A stretch of 64,000 bases of DNA from positions 248,001-312,000 of the forward strand of contig NZ_BOMS01000026.1 in the NCBI RefSeq assembly GCF_016862315.1, given 5' to 3'. The first letter of the stretch is position 1. Every line of letters begins with the position of its first letter. This DNA is from Actinoplanes palleronii (GTDB lineage: Bacteria; Actinomycetota; Actinomycetes; Mycobacteriales; Micromonosporaceae). Positions 26,789 through 34,425 of the stretch are shown here, piece by piece. The notes under the pieces are model-generated. The model had not been told where the DNA came from, searched no databases, and saw only the letters and a program-made list of their open reading frames with translations. The position numbers were made by a program, and so were the translations under genes.

Positions 26789-27082
26789 ATGAACAACCTC
26801 AGCCTGGCCCTGGAAGGCGCCTGGAAGGTGCTGCTCGCCAGCGTGCTGCTGGGCGCCGGCCTGCCGGCCCTGTTCGCCCTCGGCATCCGCTCGCTGGCCT
26901 ACGGCGCGGGCGGTGAGGCCTCCGGCCGCCGGCCGAGCCCGGCCGGCACCGCCGGCGGCTACGCCTGCTTCGCCGTGGTCCTGATCGGCGTGGTGCTCGG
27001 CATCACGTTCATCGTGGCCACCGGCTTCGGCAAGGCGCTCAGCTTCGAGCACGTCTACCCGACCATCGTCGACAAGCACTGA
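26789..27082 (+). CDS. Small two-helix membrane protein of the pit operon
   Basis: ATG at 26789 lies 17 bp after the pitA stop. The 97-residue product has one long hydrophobic segment near the start (VLLASVLLGAGLPALFALGI) and a second (YACFAVVLIGVVLGITFIVA). A Gly/Ser/Arg-rich loop of about 20 residues lies between them. No family was recognised. Its place between a Pit transporter and a DUF3349 protein suggests an accessory role. Confidence 0.75.
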   Translation: MNNLSLALEGAWKVLLASVLLGAGLPALFALGIRSLAYGAGGEASGRRPSPAGTAGGYACFAVVLIGVVLGITFIVATGFGKALSFEHVYPTIVDKH

Positions 27083-27094
27083 CCGGGAGCGATC

Positions 27095-27412
27095 ATGAGT
27101 GAGCAACGCTCCAACTTCGTCACCCGCGCCGTGGGATGGCTGCGCGCCGGCTATCCGGAGGGTGTGCCGCGGCAGGACTACGTCGCCCTGCTCGGCCTGC
27201 TGCGCCGCAAGCTCACCGAGGACGAGATCCGCAAGATCGCCCAGGAGCTGGCCGCGCAGGCCCAGCCCGGGGCCGACCCGATCACCAGCGCCGACATCGA
27301 GGATCTGATCAACGATCGGCTGCTGCAGGAGGCCACGCCGACCGACGTGGTCCGGGTCTCGGCTCACCTGGCCGCGGGAGGCTGGCCGCTGGCCGATCCG
27401 CCGGTGGAGTGA
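27095..27412 (+). CDS. DUF3349 protein
   Basis: ATG at 27095 follows GGGAG, 12 bp after the previous gene. The 105-residue helical protein contains WLRAGYPEGVPRQDYVALLG and LTEDEIRKIAQEL, the pattern of DUF3349. This is a small actinobacterial family whose Mycobacterium members have solved structures but no assigned function. Its last 49 bp overlap the 3' end of the convergent LysR gene. Confidence 0.88.
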   Translation: MSEQRSNFVTRAVGWLRAGYPEGVPRQDYVALLGLLRRKLTEDEIRKIAQELAAQAQPGADPITSADIEDLINDRLLQEATPTDVVRVSAHLAAGGWPLADPPVE

Positions 27413-28323
27413 ATGTGACCCAGCAGGGTCCGGACGGCGCCCGCCGGTGGCGTCCGGACCCCGGTCCACACCGCCAGCAGCTCCCGGGGCAGCGTGAACC
27501 CGGGCACCGGCACGTGCCGTAGCCGCCCAGACCGCAGGTCGTCCTCGACGGCGAGCCGGCTCACCACGGCCGGTGCGCCACCGGCCAGCACCGCGGCCCG
27601 CACGGCCGCCGTGGTGGAGAGCTCCAGGGCGGCCGGCGCCGGCTCGTATCCCGCCCTGCGCAGCGCCGCGGCCAGGGACTCCCGGGTGCCGGACCCGTGC
27701 TCGCGGGTGACCATCGGGGTCGCGGCCAGCTCGGCGACGGTCACCCCGCCGGAGCGCCGGGCCCAGTCGTGCTCCGGCGGCACCACCAGCACCAGCTCGT
27801 CGCGGGCGACCACCCGGCTGCGCACCCCGGCCGGCACCGTCGGCCCCTCGATGAACCCCAGATCCGCGGTGCCGGCCAGCACCTGCTCGAGCACCTGATC
27901 GCTGTTGACCGCGGTCAGCACCACGTCGGGCGGCGTGCGGCCCTCCCGGGTGGCGGCCGCCCGGCAACCGACCAGCCAGCCGGGCAGCAGGTGCTCGGCG
28001 ATGGTCAGGCTGGCGCTGACCCGCAGCCGGGTGCGGGTGTCCTCGCGCAGCGTGGCCAGCCCGGTGTCCACCTCCTCGGCCAGCCGGATCAACCGGTCCG
28101 CCCACTGCGCCACCACCACGCCCTCCCGGGTGAGCCGGGTGCCGCGGGTGGTCCGGGTGGCCAGCCGGACGCCGGTGCGCGCCTCCAGCGCGGCGAGCCG
28201 GGCCGAGACCGCCTGCTGGGTCAGCCCGGACTCGCGCCCGGCGCCGCTCAGCGTCCCGGTCCGGGCGACCAGCAGCAGGATCTCCAGGGCGGCCAGGTCC
28301 GGCATGCGAGGGCTCAGGGTCAC
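27364..28323 (-). CDS. LysR-family transcriptional regulator
   Basis: The GTG at 28323 (MTLSPRMPDLAALE) was chosen because this opening is usual in the subgroup; ATG at 28305 is the alternative. The 319-residue protein has an N-terminal winged helix (ARTGTLSGAGRESGLTQQAVSARLAALE) and a periplasmic-binding-like effector domain (about 95-300). It is divergent from the TDT transporter gene with a 93-bp intergenic region holding two inverted repeats, so it probably controls that gene. Its 3' end overlaps the DUF3349 gene by 49 bp. Confidence 0.9.
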   Translation of the reverse strand: MTLSPRMPDLAALEILLLVARTGTLSGAGRESGLTQQAVSARLAALEARTGVRLATRTTRGTRLTREGVVVAQWADRLIRLAEEVDTGLATLREDTRTRLRVSASLTIAEHLLPGWLVGCRAAATREGRTPPDVVLTAVNSDQVLEQVLAGTADLGFIEGPTVPAGVRSRVVARDELVLVVPPEHDWARRSGGVTVAELAATPMVTREHGSGTRESLAAALRRAGYEPAPAALELSTTAAVRAAVLAGGAPAVVSRLAVEDDLRSGRLRHVPVPGFTLPRELLAVWTGVRTPPAGAVRTLLGHIHSTGGSASGQPPAAR

Positions 28324-28328
28324 ACCCG

Positions 28329-28369
28329 GTGACGGTACGCCGTCACAAGCTCCGGTTGTGACTCCACAA
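28329..28369. promoter_or_regulatory. Two inverted repeats between LysR and TDT genes
   Basis: GTGACGG-TACG-CCGTCAC (28329-28346) and TTGTG-ACTC-CACAA (28356-28369) are both exact inverted repeats. The second has the T-N-A dyad form of LysR sites. Spacing between centres is about two helical turns, as for regulatory plus activation sites. Confidence 0.6.
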
Positions 28370-28416
28370 GATCGTCACGGCTACCCGCCGCACCCGGCCC
28401 GGACGAGGGTGGGGAC

Positions 28417-29493
28417 ATGCTCCTCGCTCCGCCCCGCCCCACCCGCACCGTCACCCCGATCCGCCCCGCCCCGAACTGGTACGCCTCCGTGATGGGCACC
28501 GCGATCCTGGCCACCGCCGCGGCCGTCCTGCCGTGGCGGGTGCCGGGCCTGGACACGCTCGCGCTGGTCGCCTGGCTGCTGTCCGTGGTCGTGCTCACCG
28601 TGCTGCTGGCCGGCAGCCTGCGCCGGCCCCGGATCGCCCTCGGGCACGGCGGCGACCCGGTGCTCGCACCGTTCTACGGCGCCCCGCCGATGGCCCTGCT
28701 CACCGTCGGCGCCGCGACGCTGCTGGTCGGCCGGGACGTGCTGGGCACGACCGCCGCGGTCACGGTGGACTGGGTGCTCTGGTCGGCGGGCACGGCGGCC
28801 GGGCTGGTGGCCGCGGTGACCGTGCCGTTCCTGCAGTTCACCCGGCACACCGGCGGGGACGGCGCGTCGGCCGGCTGGCTGATCGCGGTGGTGCCGCCGA
28901 TGGTGTCGGCGAGCGGCGGGGCGCTGCTGGTGCCGTACGCCCCGGCCGGGCAGGTGCGGCTGACGCTGCTGCTCGGGTGCTGGGCGATGTTCGGGATGAG
29001 CCTGATCGCGTCGTTCGTGGTGCTCACGCTGATCTGGCATCGGCTGGCCACGCTGCGGGTGGGGCCGGCCGCCACCGCGCCGGTGCTGTGGATCGGGATC
29101 GGGCCGTTCGGGCAGTCGATCACGGCCGCCAATCTGCTCGGCGACGCCGGTCACGGGGTGCTGCCCGAGCCGTACGCTCGGGCTTTCGGCGCCCTCGGCG
29201 TGCTCTACGGCGTACCCGCATGGGGTTTTGCTCTGCTCTGGGCCGGCCTGGCCGCAGCCGTGACGGTCCGCGCGGTCCGGACCCACCTGCCCTTCTCGCT
29301 GAGCTGGTGGTCGTTCACCTTCCCGGTCGGCACGATGGTCACCGGGACGTCCGCGCTGGCCGCGCACCTGCACGTGACGGCCCTGGCGCTGATCGCGGTG
29401 CTCGGTTACGGCGCGCTGCTGACCGCCTGGGCGGTGGTCGCGGCCCGCACCGCCCGCGGCCTGCACAGCGGCGCCCTCACCCGGCCCGCCTGA
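28417..29493 (+). CDS. TDT-family (tellurite/dicarboxylate, SLAC1-like) transporter
   Basis: The 358-residue protein has about ten membrane helices and the family marks PNWYASVMGTAI at the first helix and WSFTFPVGTMVTGT near the ninth. The family includes TehA, malate exporters and a sulfite exporter regulated by LysR proteins. The divergent LysR gene makes control by a small anion likely. The substrate cannot be told. Confidence 0.85.
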   Translation: MLLAPPRPTRTVTPIRPAPNWYASVMGTAILATAAAVLPWRVPGLDTLALVAWLLSVVVLTVLLAGSLRRPRIALGHGGDPVLAPFYGAPPMALLTVGAATLLVGRDVLGTTAAVTVDWVLWSAGTAAGLVAAVTVPFLQFTRHTGGDGASAGWLIAVVPPMVSASGGALLVPYAPAGQVRLTLLLGCWAMFGMSLIASFVVLTLIWHRLATLRVGPAATAPVLWIGIGPFGQSITAANLLGDAGHGVLPEPYARAFGALGVLYGVPAWGFALLWAGLAAAVTVRAVRTHLPFSLSWWSFTFPVGTMVTGTSALAAHLHVTALALIAVLGYGALLTAWAVVAARTARGLHSGALTRPA

Positions 29494-29617
29494 TCCCGCG
29501 CTCTGGACCCCTGGCACCGCGAACCCGGTCGTTGCGGAAGAATCCCTGCTCGGATCTTCAGTGACACCCGGCCGCGCCTGCACCCCGCCCGCGCCGGCGA
29601 CAGAGAGGAGGACCGAC

Positions 29618-30526
29618 GTGACGGTGACCCAGAACGCACCCGCGGTCCGCACACATCCCGGGCCCACCGACGATCAGGCCGTCCTGATCGTGCACGGCAA
29701 GGACCGGACCGGCATCGTGGCCGCGATCAGCGCGGTGCTCGGCAAGCACGACGCCAACATCGTGCAGCTCGACCAGTACTCCGACAACCCGCACGGCGGC
29801 GCGTTCTTCCAGCGGACCGTGTTCGCGCTGGACCACCTCAAGGCCCGGCTGCCGCAGGTCGAGGCGGACCTGAAGGCCACGCTCGCCGAGGGTTTCGAGC
29901 TGGAGTACACGCTGCGCGACATGTCCGCGCCGAAACGCGTCGCGATCTTCGCCTCCAAGGACGACCACTGCCTGCTCGACCTGCTCTGGCGCCACCGCCG
30001 CGGCGAGCTGCCGGTCAACGTCGCCATGGTGATCTCGAACCACGCCGACACCGCCGACGAGGTGCGCTTCTTCGGCGTGCCGTTCTTCCACGTGCCGTCG
30101 GCCGGTCCGGACAAGTCCGCCGCCGAGGAGCAGCACCTGCGGCTGCTGCAGGGCAACGTCGACTTCATCGTGCTGGCCCGCTACATGCAGATCCTCTCGG
30201 CCGGCTTCATCGAGCGGCTCGGCGTGCCGATCATCAACATCCACCACAGCTTCCTGCCCGCCTTCATCGGCGCCGGCCCGTATGCCAAGGCCAAGCAGCG
30301 CGGCGTCAAGCTGATCGGCGCGACCGCGCACTACGTGACCGAGGCCCTGGACGAGGGCCCGATCATCGAGCAGGACGTGATCCGGGTGTCACACGCCGAC
30401 ACGGTCGCTGACCTGCAGCGCCGCGGCGCCGACGTGGAACGGGCGGTGCTGTCCCGCGCGGTCCGCTGGCACTGCGAGGACCGCGTCGTCCGCCACGACA
30501 ACCACACGATCGTCTTCGCCGGCTGA
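29618..30526 (+). CDS. purU: Formyltetrahydrofolate deformylase
   Basis: GTG at 29618 follows GAGGAGGA. The 302-residue protein has an N-terminal ACT domain (QAVLIVHGKDRTGIVAAISA) and a formyltransferase-fold domain. The catalytic triad is visible as Asn-His in INIHHSFLPAF and Asp in EALDEGPIIEQD. It hydrolyses 10-formyl-THF to formate and THF, balancing one-carbon pools for purine synthesis. It stands alone. A GATCTT at the stop codon can pair with AAGATC at 30592-30597, followed by a T run, as a possible terminator. Confidence 0.93.
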   Translation: MTVTQNAPAVRTHPGPTDDQAVLIVHGKDRTGIVAAISAVLGKHDANIVQLDQYSDNPHGGAFFQRTVFALDHLKARLPQVEADLKATLAEGFELEYTLRDMSAPKRVAIFASKDDHCLLDLLWRHRRGELPVNVAMVISNHADTADEVRFFGVPFFHVPSAGPDKSAAEEQHLRLLQGNVDFIVLARYMQILSAGFIERLGVPIINIHHSFLPAFIGAGPYAKAKQRGVKLIGATAHYVTEALDEGPIIEQDVIRVSHADTVADLQRRGADVERAVLSRAVRWHCEDRVVRHDNHTIVFAG

Positions 30527-30754
30527 TCTTCTCGCGGCCCGCTGCCGGCCGGATCGGCGGCGGGCCCGCTGGTCGTCGCGGCCCGCTTTCCAAGATCTTT
30601 TTGTCGTGCGTCCGCCGGGGTGCAGACCGCCGCTCCCGCCGGGACCCCTGCGGGCGGCCGCGATCTCCGCGTCCGCGTGCACAGAGTCTGCCGTCTTGGA
30701 TTCAGCGCTGCCATGTGCAGACATTCCGCCTGCAGCATCGCGGCCGTCAACGGC

Positions 30755-30772
30755 TAGTACTTAGAGGTACTA
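30755..30772 (+). promoter_or_regulatory. Operator/promoter of the toxin-antitoxin pair
   Basis: TAGTAC-TTAGAG-GTACTA is an 18-bp inverted repeat with 6-bp perfect arms, 22 bp upstream of the toxin start and in an AT-rich stretch unlike its surroundings. This is the expected place for autoregulation by the HTH antitoxin. Confidence 0.65.
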
Positions 30773-30793
30773 AAACCGTGTAACGTAGGCGGC

Positions 30794-31159
30794 GTGGCCT
30801 ACCGGCTGGAACTCGTGGCGGAGGTGCGGGACTGGCTTCACCAGCTCCGCCGCACCGACCGGGCCAGTGCCATCCTGGTCGGCCAAGCGATCGCCGCGCT
30901 CCTCGACGAAGGCCCGAGCCTCGGCCGGCCCCTGGTCGATCGCGTCAAAGGCTCCGACCTGCACAATCTGAAAGAACTTCGACCCGGCTCGACCGGGACG
31001 ACGGAGATACGGATCTTGTTCATCTTCGACCCCACCCGCAACGCGGTCCTCCTGGTCGCCGGCGACAAGGCTGGGCAGTGGACGGCCTGGTACCGCCAGT
31101 CGATTCCTCTCGCCGAGGCGAGGTATTCGACCTATCTGAAGGAGAAGGGGGAGTCGTGA
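30794..31159 (+). CDS. RelE/HigB-type toxin
   Basis: GTG at 30794. The 121-residue protein shows the phage Gp49/HigB-like RelE fold: an N-terminal helix (VRDWLHQLRRTDRASAILVG), KGSDLHNLKELRPG and then a beta-core ending RILFIFDPTRNAVLLVAGDK. Such toxins cleave mRNA in the ribosome. The gene precedes and overlaps (GTGA) the antitoxin gene, the order typical of HigBA rather than RelBE. Confidence 0.88.
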   Translation: MAYRLELVAEVRDWLHQLRRTDRASAILVGQAIAALLDEGPSLGRPLVDRVKGSDLHNLKELRPGSTGTTEIRILFIFDPTRNAVLLVAGDKAGQWTAWYRQSIPLAEARYSTYLKEKGES

Positions 31160-31482
31160 GCAGCACCCAGGGGTACGACCGCGAAGGTTTCCTCGCCGAG
31201 TTCTTTCCCGAGGCGGCGGATCGTGCCGAGGTCGAGGCCGGCGCGCAGGCTCTCATCAACGTCAGTCGAGCCCATCGGCTCGCCGAGATGCGCAAGCGGC
31301 TGGGGCTGACGCAGGCTGAGGTCGCCGAGCGGATGAACGTTCGCCAGGAGCGCGTCTCCGCCATCGAACGCGCGAAGGTCGACGCCAGTGAGCTGAGAAC
31401 CCTTGCCGCCTACATCACGGCGCTCGGTGGACGCATGGAGATCGTCGCCGACTTCGGCGGCGAACGCCTCGTCGTCGGCTGA
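31156..31482 (+). CDS. HigA/XRE-type antitoxin
   Basis: GTG at 31156 overlaps the toxin stop. The 108-residue protein has an N-terminal region that probably wraps the toxin (about 1-45) and an XRE helix-turn-helix (LAEMRKRLGLTQAEVAERMN, then VRQERVSAIERAK). It ends with a short dimerisation strand (GGRMEIVADFGGERLVV). It should neutralise the toxin and repress the operon at the palindrome at 30755. It ends 3 bp from the tail of a convergent pseudogene. Confidence 0.88.
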   Translation: MSSTQGYDREGFLAEFFPEAADRAEVEAGAQALINVSRAHRLAEMRKRLGLTQAEVAERMNVRQERVSAIERAKVDASELRTLAAYITALGGRMEIVADFGGERLVVG

Positions 31483-31484
31483 CC

Positions 31485-31922
31485 TCAACGGCGGCGGTGG
31501 AGCCAGGTGGCTAGGTGGCGGGTCAGGCGGGGCATGATGAGTCAGGTCATCAGGGCGACCACCGGGATGATGGTGACGCCGGAGCGGAGCATGGCCGGCC
31601 AGTCGCCGACCAGGGGGCGCAGGGCGGTGGAGACCGCGGTCTGCAGGCACCAGATGACCAGCGCGGTCATCAGGAACTGCTTCCAGCGGACCGGGCCGGC
31701 CGGTTTCGCGGTGGCCGGGGCGATGATCGGGTAGGCCACCGACATCAGGGCCGCGCGGACGTTGCGGCGTACGGTCACCGCCAGCTCCCGGCGCGCGGCC
31801 GCGCGCGTACGACGTAATTCTTCGGCGTCAACCGTGACCTGCTCAGACTCCCGGACCAACGGACGGCCCAGGTACGCGGCCTGGAAGGCCTGGTCGGCGA
31901 AGGCCAGCAGGACCAGCCCCAC
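31485..31922 (-). pseudogene. Membrane protein gene interrupted by an in-frame TGA
   Basis: GTG at 31922 opens a frame of 126 codons with a cytoplasmic start, an Arg/Ala-rich helix and two membrane segments. It reaches LRSGVTIIPVVALMT, then TGA (31544-31542), then continues in the same frame as LIMPRLTRHLATWLHRRR and stops at 31485. The tail matches the common ending of a family of small actinobacterial membrane proteins (MTWLVMPRLTR...WL as I recall it), where a Trp (TGG) follows MT. One G-to-A change would therefore explain the stop. Natural loss, stop readthrough or a sequencing error are all possible. Confidence 0.7.
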
Positions 31923-31974
31923 CCCGGGTGGACCACCAGCTCACCCGCGGCGGGCCGGCGCCCCCGGCCCGGCA

Positions 31975-32736
31975 TCAGGCAGGCTGGGTCGCCGGAACCG
32001 AGATCCAGTCGGTGTACTTGCCGCTGCGGTGATCGCCGGACGACTGGCCACGCAGCCGCCGCTGCACCCACGGCAGCACGTGCTCGCGGTAGTACCGGGC
32101 CTCGGCCAGCAGGCCGTTGCGCGCCCCCGGACCGGGATCGATCACGTGCGCCGGCGTCTCGTGCCCCAGCGCGCTGAGCACCAGGCTGGCCACCCGCCGG
32201 TGCCCGGCCGCGTTCAGGTGCAGCCGGTCGCCCGACCAGTACCCGGCCCGCTGGATCTCGGTGTCGTGGAAGACGTCGACGAAGGTCAGGTCGTAGCTCT
32301 GCGCGATCGGCGCGACCGCGTTGGTCAGCGCGTCGCCCTTGCGCCGGAACTTGCTGCCGAACGGCAGGTGCGAGGACGGGTCGGCGCCGGAGAGCAGCAG
32401 CACCTGCACACCCTCGTCCAGGCACCGGCGGATCGCCTTCACGGTCATCTCGACCAGGGTGTTCAGGTCCCCGCCGGGGCGCAGCATGTCGTTGCCGCCG
32501 CCGTTGAGCGACAGCAGCGTGGGCTTGGGGTCGAGCGCGAGCGCCGCCTCCAGCTGATCGTCGACGATCGGGCGCAGCAGCCGGCCCCGGATCGCCAGGT
32601 TCGCGTACTGGATGGGTTCGCCCAGCCCGGCCGCCAACCCGGCGGCGACCAGATCGGCCCAGCCCCGCTCGCTCCCGTCGGGCTGGGTGTCGCCCATGCC
32701 CTCGGTGAAGCTGTCCCCGATCGCGACGTACCGCAT
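31975..32736 (-). CDS. SGNH/GDSL-type esterase
   Basis: ATG at 32736 (MRYVAIGDSFTEG) was chosen because GGGAG precedes it and this is the usual family start; ATG at 32763 is possible. The 253-residue cytoplasmic protein shows block I GDSFTEG (nucleophile Ser), block III NGGGND and block V DRLHLNAAGH (Asp/His). Proteins like this are broad esterases or lipases in Streptomyces and relatives. It lies 39 bp downstream of the MFS gene and may be co-transcribed with it. Confidence 0.88.
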   Translation of the reverse strand: MRYVAIGDSFTEGMGDTQPDGSERGWADLVAAGLAAGLGEPIQYANLAIRGRLLRPIVDDQLEAALALDPKPTLLSLNGGGNDMLRPGGDLNTLVEMTVKAIRRCLDEGVQVLLLSGADPSSHLPFGSKFRRKGDALTNAVAPIAQSYDLTFVDVFHDTEIQRAGYWSGDRLHLNAAGHRRVASLVLSALGHETPAHVIDPGPGARNGLLAEARYYREHVLPWVQRRLRGQSSGDHRSGKYTDWISVPATQPA

Positions 32737-32775
32737 ACCGCTCTCCCACCGGTCGTTCGTCATCCCGGCCACACA

Positions 32776-33948
32776 CTAGTCAGCGTTCGCGGTGACCCGG
32801 TGGCCCTCCGGCGACCCCGTGATCAACGACTCGCCGGCCAGCACCGCCAGCGCGGCCATCACCAGCACGCCACCGGCCAGCGGGGTGGCCCGCGCGCCGT
32901 ACGTCTCGAGCACCCCGGCGCCGAGCAGCGAACCGCTCGCGATGCCGACGTTGAACGCGACCGAGTTGCCGGCCGACGCCATGTCGGTGCTGCCCGGCGC
33001 CACTTCGAGCACCCGGTTCTGCAGCGCCGGGGTGAGCGCGCCCAGACCGAAACCGGTCACTGCGAGCAGCACCGCGGTCGCCCCCTTCGAGCCCGCCACC
33101 GGGTAGGACGCGAACAGCGCCGCCGCCAGCAACGCCACCGGCACGAGCATCGCGCCGCGCTGCCAGCGGTCGGTCGCCGCACCCCCGGCCGCGATACCGG
33201 CGAAATCGGCCACCCCGCGCGCCAGCAGCAGCGGCCCGAGCGCACCGGCCGCGAACCCGGTCACCGTGGTCAGGAACAGTTCGGTGTACGTGAACGCGGT
33301 GTACAGCCCGGCCACCGACAGCGTCGTCACGACGACCACCACGGCGTAGCGCCGGGCGTCCGGGGTGGTGCCGGTGGCCGCGTGCGTGTTCGCCACCTCG
33401 ATCCGCGGCATCAGGAAGACCACCATCGCGTACGCGAGCAGCGCCAGCACGGCGAGCGCCCCGAACGCGGCCCGCCAGCCGTACTGCTGCCCGATCCACG
33501 TGCCGGCCGGCACCCCGAGCATCGGCCCGAGCGACGCGCCGGCGAAGACCACCGCGTTGACCCGCCCGCGTACCCGCACCTCGAACATCGCCGACACGAT
33601 CGGCCCGACCACCGCCCAGAACAGCGCCTGGGTCAGCGCGACCACGACTCGCACCCCGAGCAGCACGCCATAGCTGGGCGCGAGCGCGGACGCGACCGTC
33701 GCGACCACCAGCAGGGCGAGCAGGGTGCTGACCAGCCGCCGCCGCGGCATCCGCCGGGTCACCCAGGTCAGCGGGAACGTGACGAGGCTGACGGTGACGG
33801 CATACCCGGTGACGAGCAGCCCGACCGACGCCGCCGGCACGCCCAGATCCGCGGAGATCAGCGAGAGCAGCCCGATCGGCAGCGTCTCGGTGGCGACGTA
33901 GCAGAACGCGGACACCGCCAGCGCCACCAGCGCCCCGACCGCCGACAT
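32776..33948 (-). CDS. MFS transporter, drug/sugar efflux type
   Basis: ATG at 33948 follows GGGGAGG. The 390-residue protein has 12 predicted helices. Motif A-like TWVTRRMPRRRLV sits between helices 2 and 3, and AFWAVVGPIVSAMFEVRVRG is typical of the arabinose-efflux (AraJ/YdhP) branch of the DHA1 family. It probably exports small organic molecules with protons. The upstream region contains the 63-bp tandem array. Confidence 0.88.
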   Translation of the reverse strand: MSAVGALVALAVSAFCYVATETLPIGLLSLISADLGVPAASVGLLVTGYAVTVSLVTFPLTWVTRRMPRRRLVSTLLALLVVATVASALAPSYGVLLGVRVVVALTQALFWAVVGPIVSAMFEVRVRGRVNAVVFAGASLGPMLGVPAGTWIGQQYGWRAAFGALAVLALLAYAMVVFLMPRIEVANTHAATGTTPDARRYAVVVVVTTLSVAGLYTAFTYTELFLTTVTGFAAGALGPLLLARGVADFAGIAAGGAATDRWQRGAMLVPVALLAAALFASYPVAGSKGATAVLLAVTGFGLGALTPALQNRVLEVAPGSTDMASAGNSVAFNVGIASGSLLGAGVLETYGARATPLAGGVLVMAALAVLAGESLITGSPEGHRVTANAD

Positions 33949-34029
33949 CACACCTCCCCGCAACCACCCCACCCTAACGGCCGTCGATCCCCCAGGCTGC
34001 GCAGCACGCGTCACGGCCCTCAGCACCGC

Positions 34030-34247
34030 AGCTGGCCATGACGGCCCATATGCGCACCCCAGAAGGGCCCCCAGAACCAGCCAGGCAACCCTGGCTGGCC
34101 GTGGCGGCCGTTATGAGCACTCCATAAGGGCCGCCACGCCAAGCCCGGCGACCCCGGCTGGCCGTGGCGGCCGTTATGAGCACTCCATACGGGCCCTCAG
34201 GACCAGCCCGGCAACCGCGGCTGGCCGTGGCGGCCCTGGTCCGGCCA
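34030..34247. repeat. 63-bp tandem array of imperfect palindromes (3.5 units)
   Basis: Units begin at 34030, 34093, 34156 and 34219, exactly 63 bp apart. Each starts GGCTGGCC (first unit AGCTGGCC), has a GTGGCGGCC-type left arm and a GGGCC...CC(A)AGCC-type right arm, and is separated by a 10-bp spacer (AGGCAACCCT, CGGCGACCCC, CGGCAACCGC). The last unit is truncated. The ends recall the GGCTGG/CCAGCC family; the core differs. It lies upstream of the MFS gene. Confidence 0.88.
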
Positions 34248-34368
34248 TCCCGCGAGTCGTGACGTTTGCGGGACCTCGCGCCGCCCGTACCTCTGGCAAG
34301 CCGACCCGGACCGGCCACGAACCGCGACCGGGAAGCGAACCCGGTGCAGGCCGGGGTCCGGGAATGGG

Positions 34369-34400
34369 ACGGCCCGCCGGAGAGGAAACCGGCGGGCCGT
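34369..34400 (-). terminator. Hairpin after the Ser-rich lipoprotein gene
   Basis: A perfect 12-bp stem (34369-34380 with 34389-34400) has an 8-base loop, 26 bp past the stop at 34426 when read on the minus strand. Confidence 0.65.
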
Positions 34401-34425
34401 GTGAAGAAGCCGTGGGTAAAGGGGG

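Noticed and set aside
30525..30603. Rho-independent terminator of purU
   Set aside because: GATCTT can pair with AAGATC before a T run, but the arms are 60 bases apart with competing GC structures, so no separate feature was called.
32737..32772. N-terminal extension of the SGNH esterase from an ATG at 32763 or earlier
   Set aside because: The ribosome site GGGAG and the family start MRYVAIGDS favour 32736.
34030..34247. CRISPR-like array
   Set aside because: Units are 63 bp with only 10-bp similar spacers, there are no unique spacers and no cas genes.
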